A DNA stretch of 10,897 nt. It comes from a bacterium (GTDB taxonomy: Bacteria; UBP14; UBA6098). This document shows, piece after piece, positions 6,859 to 10,897 of this stretch. Both the position numbers and the translations under genes were made by a program. How positions within the stretch are numbered: position 1 is the stretch's first letter; every line of letters begins with the position of its first letter. The DNA lies in assembly GCA_030642425.1 (NCBI GenBank), contig DAOWNU010000024.1:1-10897 (forward strand), read 5' to 3'. The notes beneath the pieces were generated by a model, which had not been told where the DNA came from, ran no database searches, and saw nothing but the letters and a program-made list of their open reading frames with translations.

Positions 6859-8066
6859 GCATCGAAACACTCCACATAGTTACTGCGTTCCCGAGGAGCG
6901 AAGATGAGGTTACTATAACCCCGTGGATGATCGAAACGCTGCGCTGCCTGAAGGATCGCGGTATCGGAGTAACCGTTCTATCGCCGTCATATAAGGGACT
7001 CGACGACCAGATACTATGGGGAATTCCTGTTAAACGATTCCGCTATTTCCCGAAACGGTGGGAAGACCTCACCCACGATGTTACTACACCGGTTCGTCTT
7101 CGACAAAACCCCTTGTATATTGCGCAGGCGGTATCCCTGGTGCTATGCAGCATCCCGGCAGCTAAGAAAGTCGCACGGGAGATCGAACCCGATATTATCC
7201 ACGTCCACTGGCCATTCCCACTGGGAATTCCCGGATTGAAGGCCGCTGAGGTAGCCAATGCAAAACTGATTCTGAAATTCTATTCAGCAGAACTCGTTTT
7301 CCTCCGTAAGCGTGCAAAATTCCTCACCCGATTATTAAAAAAGCCCGTAGAGAGAGCCGACCTCGTTCTATCCATTTCGAGTTATGCCGGCGAACTTTTC
7401 AACAGTCTTTTCCCGGATAAAAAGGTTCATGTGATGCCGGCAGTGTACGCGGCTTCGGAACCGTCAGAAATCCCCGAATTCGTGAAAAAAGCAGATCCAC
7501 TGGAAATACTGTTTGTCGGACGTTTCGTCGAACGAAAAGGATTGGATGTGCTTATCAGCGCATTCGACCGTGTTCGGAAGCAGTTGGACGCAAGGCTGGT
7601 AATTGTGGGTGGTGGGCCGCTCGAAACAGAACTACGCAAACAGGTTTCCATGCTCGGACTCGATGACATAGTCGAATTTGCAATTAAAATTCCGCAGGAT
7701 GAATTAGATCGTCGATACAATAGAGCGAGCGTATTCGTGTTGCCGGCTATATACGACCGTTACGGCGACACGGAGGGTCTGGGGATGGTTCTTATCGAGG
7801 CGCTATCGAAAGGGACGCCGGTCATTGGAAGCCGCGCCGGCGGCATAATAGACATAGTCCGAGACGGCGAAACAGGTCTGGCTGTCGAACCGGGAGATCC
7901 CGAAGACCTCGCCGAAGCGATTATCAAATTACTCACCAATAAAGAGCTTGCCGAACAACTCGCCCGAAAAGGCGCGGACTATGTTAAAGAACATTTTTCC
8001 CGGGACGGCGTTACGGACAGGCTTGTTGGATTTTACCGGGAGCTCATGGGCAGTCAGGATCAATAA
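6855..8066 (+). CDS. GT4-family glycosyltransferase (GT-B fold)
   Basis: A 403-residue retaining glycosyltransferase that should add a sugar from a nucleotide donor to a growing lipid-linked glycan in the cytoplasm. The N-terminal acceptor domain starts LHIVTAFPRSEDE (6-18) and includes DIIHVHWPFP (113-122). The C-terminal donor domain begins around 217 with EILFVGRFVERKG (217-229, phosphate-binding R223 and K228), then LVIVGGGP (248-255), VLPAIYD (295-301) and the EX7E motif, E307 and E315, followed by GTPVIGSRAGG (320-330) and DGETGLAV (337-344). Length is normal and no membrane helix is expected. It overlaps the GT-C gene by 4 bases (ATGA). GC is high again, about 63% in a sample at 7861-7920. 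The sugar cannot be told from sequence. Confidence 0.93.
   Translation: MSIETLHIVTAFPRSEDEVTITPWMIETLRCLKDRGIGVTVLSPSYKGLDDQILWGIPVKRFRYFPKRWEDLTHDVTTPVRLRQNPLYIAQAVSLVLCSIPAAKKVAREIEPDIIHVHWPFPLGIPGLKAAEVANAKLILKFYSAELVFLRKRAKFLTRLLKKPVERADLVLSISSYAGELFNSLFPDKKVHVMPAVYAASEPSEIPEFVKKADPLEILFVGRFVERKGLDVLISAFDRVRKQLDARLVIVGGGPLETELRKQVSMLGLDDIVEFAIKIPQDELDRRYNRASVFVLPAIYDRYGDTEGLGMVLIEALSKGTPVIGSRAGGIIDIVRDGETGLAVEPGDPEDLAEAIIKLLTNKELAEQLARKGADYVKEHFSRDGVTDRLVGFYRELMGSQDQ
8056..8059 (+). promoter_or_regulatory. Shine-Dalgarno candidate for the 20-codon ORF
   Basis: AGGA inside the end of the GT4 gene, 7 bases before ATG 8067. Good spacing, but a four-base match can be chance. Confidence 0.35.
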
Positions 8067-8129
8067 ATGACTAAAAAGAATAAAGCTTGGCATTTAAAGC
8101 GTTCTTTCGTAACCAAAAGACGGAGATAG
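8067..8129 (+). CDS. Possible 20-residue basic small protein or leader peptide
   Basis: The only sizeable gap between genes, 64 bases, is filled almost exactly by an ATG-to-TAG frame: its ATG directly follows the GT4 stop (TAA 8064-8066), and its TAG (8127-8129) ends one base before the YfhO ATG at 8131. The peptide has five Lys, four Arg and one His in 20 residues and ends in Lys-Arg-Arg-Arg. AGGA at 8056-8059 is well placed for it. Its own last codons hold the GGAG (8122-8125) that serves the YfhO gene, so translating it could affect access to that site. There is no homology argument, and a short frame can arise by chance. It could instead be the remains of a degraded gene or simply a spacer. 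Confidence 0.3.
   Translation: MTKKNKAWHLKRSFVTKRRR
8122..8125 (+). promoter_or_regulatory. Shine-Dalgarno of the YfhO-family gene
   Basis: GGAG, 5 bases before ATG 8131. It supports that start, which is followed by a Lys-rich cytoplasmic N-terminus and the first membrane helix. Confidence 0.6.
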
Positions 8130-8130
8130 T

Positions 8131-10686
8131 ATGAGCAAATCGAAGAATATTAGGCATAAATCGTCGGAGAGTCCCAAAAAGAAGGTGTTTTCGCAGGGAC
8201 TTTTATGGGGCGTAGGAACTCCATTGGCGGTAATCGGGATTGTTTTCGGCTATTTCCTTTGGGACATCGCCTCCCCGGCTGCTGCGGCCTTAGCTTTTAC
8301 CGCTGTCGCTCTCACCGGTGCGCCGATAATCATGGCCGCTTTCAAATCACGCCGCGATTGGGTCTTCATCGGGATTTTCGCATGGTTGACGATGTTCTTT
8401 TTTTCACGTTTCATTTTCGGCGGCGGGATGCTTTTCGGCACGGACACCATGGGTCTCGGGTATTTTGCGCATTGTTACTATCGCGATTTTATCCTCCAGT
8501 TCGGCAAGTATCCGTTGTGGGAACCACTCCTCCACGGCGGAATGCCGTTCCACTCCGGGATGCACGGCGATGTGCTTTACCCGACCCGCCTTCTGGAACT
8601 TGCCTTTCCCCTTCACTATATGCTCGGCTTTAAACTCATATTACATATATGGTTAGCCGGTTTCTTCATGTTTGGATTTCTAAGGCGGCTGAAGCTCTGT
8701 CGCGGGGCTTCGTTTTTCGGCGGATTCGCCTATATGTTCGGGCCGTTTTTCACGAGCTATATTTACGCCGGCCACGACGGCAAGATGTTCGTGATAACCC
8801 TTCTGCCGCTTACGTTTTGGGCTTTGGAAGCCGCTCTCGAAGACGGCAAGCTCTGGCGATACCTCCTTTTCGGCCTTTCCTATTCGCTGATGGTTTTCTC
8901 CGTGCATATGCAGATGGCGTATTTTGCCGCATGGGGCATTGGAGCCTATTTTGTTTTCAGGATCATCCGCAGACTGGTGAAAAAAGAGAGCGTCGGCAGT
9001 CTCCTGAAACACGTTCTTGCTTTCGTCCTGGCCATTGTGCTCGCATTGATGATAACATCGGTGCAAATCTATCCGCCGTTCAAATATCTCGGTAAATACT
9101 CGCAAAGGACGCAACGCACCGAGGAAATGGGTTACGCGTGGGCGACGAGCTGGTCGCTTCATCCCGAGGAGATCGGGTCGATAGTCGTGCCGGAGTTCGG
9201 CGGTATAAGTGTCGGTGGAAATAACACTTATTGGGGTCGTAATGCCTTTAAACTGAACTCGGATTACTTCGGGATCATCGTTCTACTATTGGCGCTCGGG
9301 GCAGTAATTCTCGTGCGAAAGCCGCGAATATGGTTCTTCTTCGGCGTCGGGACGTTCAGCACGATCTTCGCTCTCGGCGCGACGACGCCATTCTTCCGAT
9401 TATTCTATACTATAATTCCACAGGTGAAAAAATTCCGCGGGCCGTCCATGCTCATATTCCTCGCGGCTTTCAGCGCAATTGTCCTCGCTTCGGAGATGAT
9501 CGCCGCGCTTCAAGACGACGAAAAACGCACGTTTCTCCTCAAACGCGGTCTGATGATATATCTTATGGTCGTTGGGGGAATTCTTCTGCTCGAAGCGTTG
9601 ATTCTAACCGGTGTCGGTAAAGGGATATTCGAGTTATACACGTCTATTTTCTATTCGGGCATCGAAGCCTCGAAACGCGCGGTGATGGAGGCCAATATCG
9701 AGAACGTCGTTCGTGGAACATGGTTGGCAGTTCTTGTAGTCGGCGTCGGTTTGGGCGCATATGCGATGGCTATGAAGAAAAAAATGTCCGCGGCGCTGGC
9801 CCTCGGAATCATGCTTTTGGCCACGAGTTTCGATTTGTGGAGGATTGGAACACCGTTCGTCGATATCGTCGATGTGAACAGGTATTTCGGCTCGTCGGGC
9901 GCAGTAACATTCCTTCAACAGGAATATGAGAAAAAGCCTTTCCGCACAATCGTTTTCCCGGGCGCGTTCCAGGATAGTTATCTGGCGCTCCACGGTTTAG
10001 AAGAAGTTGTCTTTGGAGTGGGCCACGGCAACCAACTCCGCACATTCGACGAATTCATCTGCCGCAGCGAACATTCTAAAAATCTCTTTACTCGCTCCGC
10101 TCTCGGTCTTCTGAACGCAGATTATCTTGCTATTCGGGGTCGCGAACTCGAATCTTTCCCGTTAATATATCAAGAGGGCAACCTGAAGATATACAAAAAT
10201 CCGTTCAGTCTTCCTCGAGCGTTTCCGGTCTATAATTGGCAGAAAGTCGATTCTCCGGAAAGCGCAAGAGAAATCGTTTTCGCTCCAACGTTCAATCCTG
10301 GGGTGTTCGCTGTTATCGAGGGCGATCCGCCTTTCGAACCCGCTTTCGCTCCGGACAGCGCATTTGTCCCGCCGGCAGCGAGTATAATGCGCGGAGACCC
10401 AAGCGATTTCGAGGTGAAAGTCGATATGGCCTCGAACGGACTACTCGTCCTTTGCGACAACTGGTATCCCGAATGGCACGCTTACGATGGTGAAACGGAG
10501 GTCCCGATCTACCGGGCTTACGGCACTTTCCGGGCGGTTCCCCTGAAAGCGGGAACCCACACGGTGCACTTCCGCTTCGAAGGCGGGCTTGTAAAAAAAT
10601 CGCTGTTAGTATCGCTCTTATCTCTTCTGGCGTGGGGATTGCTATTTGCCACGAGTGTTATTTTTAGCAGGAAGCGCAATGAATAA
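8131..10686 (+). CDS. YfhO-family membrane protein (GT-C type glycosyltransferase)
   Basis: An 851-residue polytopic inner-membrane protein. YfhO proteins are GT-C-type enzymes; in Bacillus subtilis YfhO is implicated in decorating lipoteichoic acid from an undecaprenyl-phosphate sugar made by a GT2 partner. Visible here: a Lys-rich cytoplasmic start (residues 2-18); membrane helices near 25-45, 52-71 and 77-97; then the outer loop with FGTDTMG (D105, the expected catalytic Asp) and YPLWEPLLHGGMPF (127-140). More helices follow, with GHDGK at 214-218. The latter part is largely extracytoplasmic and includes a beta-type domain from about 753 with LVLCDNWYPEWHAYDG, VPIYRAYGTFRAVPL and GTHTVHFRF, a signature of the family's C-terminus, before a last helix at about 823-846. 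Length is typical. It overlaps the next gene by 8 bases. The acceptor in this organism is unknown. Confidence 0.88.
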   Translation: MSKSKNIRHKSSESPKKKVFSQGLLWGVGTPLAVIGIVFGYFLWDIASPAAAALAFTAVALTGAPIIMAAFKSRRDWVFIGIFAWLTMFFFSRFIFGGGMLFGTDTMGLGYFAHCYYRDFILQFGKYPLWEPLLHGGMPFHSGMHGDVLYPTRLLELAFPLHYMLGFKLILHIWLAGFFMFGFLRRLKLCRGASFFGGFAYMFGPFFTSYIYAGHDGKMFVITLLPLTFWALEAALEDGKLWRYLLFGLSYSLMVFSVHMQMAYFAAWGIGAYFVFRIIRRLVKKESVGSLLKHVLAFVLAIVLALMITSVQIYPPFKYLGKYSQRTQRTEEMGYAWATSWSLHPEEIGSIVVPEFGGISVGGNNTYWGRNAFKLNSDYFGIIVLLLALGAVILVRKPRIWFFFGVGTFSTIFALGATTPFFRLFYTIIPQVKKFRGPSMLIFLAAFSAIVLASEMIAALQDDEKRTFLLKRGLMIYLMVVGGILLLEALILTGVGKGIFELYTSIFYSGIEASKRAVMEANIENVVRGTWLAVLVVGVGLGAYAMAMKKKMSAALALGIMLLATSFDLWRIGTPFVDIVDVNRYFGSSGAVTFLQQEYEKKPFRTIVFPGAFQDSYLALHGLEEVVFGVGHGNQLRTFDEFICRSEHSKNLFTRSALGLLNADYLAIRGRELESFPLIYQEGNLKIYKNPFSLPRAFPVYNWQKVDSPESAREIVFAPTFNPGVFAVIEGDPPFEPAFAPDSAFVPPAASIMRGDPSDFEVKVDMASNGLLVLCDNWYPEWHAYDGETEVPIYRAYGTFRAVPLKAGTHTVHFRFEGGLVKKSLLVSLLSLLAWGLLFATSVIFSRKRNE
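10669..10672 (+). promoter_or_regulatory. Shine-Dalgarno of the UbiA-family gene
   Basis: AGGA (within AGGAAG), 6 bases before ATG 10679, inside the last codons of the YfhO gene. It supports that start. Confidence 0.55.
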
Positions 10687-10897
10687 GATCAAGGGTTTCA
10701 TAATAAGCGTCCGTCCGCACCAGTGGATAAAAAACCTGTTTTTATTCGCCGGGGTTGTGTTCTCGGGGCGCTTCTTCGATTTGCACGCGTTGGGGCGTTC
10801 TTTCGCCGGGTTTGCCGCGTTCTGCGCACTGGCCGCCGGCGTCTATCTTTTAAACGATGTCCGGGACATCGAGGCCGATAGAAAGCATCCGGTAAAA
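10679..10897 (+). CDS. UbiA-family prenyltransferase, decaprenyl-phosphate phosphoribosyltransferase-like, 3'-truncated
   Basis: The first 73 residues of a membrane enzyme cut off by the window end; full-length relatives have about 280-300. It begins with a short basic segment, then VRPHQWIKNLFLFAG (11-25) and a first helix, then a second hydrophobic segment and YLLNDVRDIEADRKHPVK (56-73). The N59-D60-x-x-D63-x-x-x-D67 motif binds Mg2+ and diphosphate in UbiA enzymes. The RPxQWxKN start and the DRKHPxK ending are typical of decaprenyl-phosphate phosphoribosyltransferases (DPPR synthases), which join PRPP to a polyprenyl phosphate as the first step to polyprenyl-phosphoryl-ribose or arabinose. 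It overlaps the YfhO gene by 8 bases, so it belongs to the same operon. The family is clear. The exact substrate is inferred from this N-terminal part only; other UbiA members remain possible. Confidence 0.85.
   Translation, partial: MNKIKGFIISVRPHQWIKNLFLFAGVVFSGRFFDLHALGRSFAGFAAFCALAAGVYLLNDVRDIEADRKHPVK

Noticed and set aside
8067..8130. Terminator or promoter in the 64-base gap
   Set aside because: No GC-rich hairpin with a T run and no convincing -35/-10 pair; only the AAGCTT palindrome is seen.
8680..9162. Minus-strand (8680-9162) and plus-strand (8649-9095) open frames
   Set aside because: Both are alternative-frame shadows of the YfhO gene, which shows continuous family features there.
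1..10897. CRISPR array, tRNA/rRNA genes, insertion sequences, toxin-antitoxin or defence genes
   Set aside because: No spaced direct repeats, cloverleaf, terminal inverted repeats or related protein motifs were seen; the window is almost fully explained by glycan genes.

Overview
The window holds one uninterrupted run of same-strand (+) genes: the 3' part of a serine hydroxymethyltransferase gene (glyA), then a tightly packed surface-glycan operon, ending in a truncated UbiA-type prenyl-phosphate phosphoribosyltransferase gene. It looks like a bacterium of moderate GC (hand-counted 60-base samples range from about 32% to 63%). The mix of genes (polyprenyl-phosphate-sugar synthases, GT-C membrane transferases, YfhO, DUF3473-type polysaccharide deacetylase) is common in poorly cultured Gram-negative lineages, the FCB group and its neighbours among them. 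I cannot fix the phylum from the sequence alone.

Layout: glyA 3' end (2-769); a 164-residue protein of unknown function (775-1269); a two-TM GT2 glycosyltransferase with a long charged tail (1266-2639); an extended-SDR nucleotide-sugar epimerase/dehydratase (2671-3660); a soluble DPM1-like GT2 (3661-4341); an XrtA/PEP-CTERM-type polysaccharide deacetylase (4350-5279); a GT39/ArnT-like GT-C membrane protein (5221-6858); a GT4 glycosyltransferase (6855-8066); a possible 20-codon basic ORF filling the only notable gap (8067-8129); a YfhO-family membrane protein (8131-10686); and the start of a UbiA-family decaprenyl-phosphate phosphoribosyltransferase-like gene (10679 to the end). Gaps are 5, 31, 0, 8 and 64 bases. 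Four junctions overlap, two of them as ATGA. No terminator or internal promoter is evident, so the genes are probably cotranscribed and translationally coupled.

How they may work together (inference): the SDR enzyme makes or modifies a nucleotide sugar. The two GT2 enzymes load sugars onto a polyprenyl phosphate carrier, and the UbiA-like enzyme loads phosphoribose onto one. The GT4 enzyme extends a glycan in the cytoplasm. The GT-C protein and YfhO use lipid-phosphate sugars outside the membrane, and the deacetylase trims N-acetyl groups. The GT2 + YfhO pair recalls the CsbB/GtcA/YfhO system of Firmicutes, although no GtcA-like flippase is visible here.

Base composition drops from about 50-60% GC to about 33% inside the soluble GT2 gene (near 4015) and recovers near the end of the GT-C gene (about 6560-6660), which suggests a mosaic operon. 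I found no RNA gene, CRISPR array, insertion sequence or defence system. No stretch over 300 bases lacks a gene.
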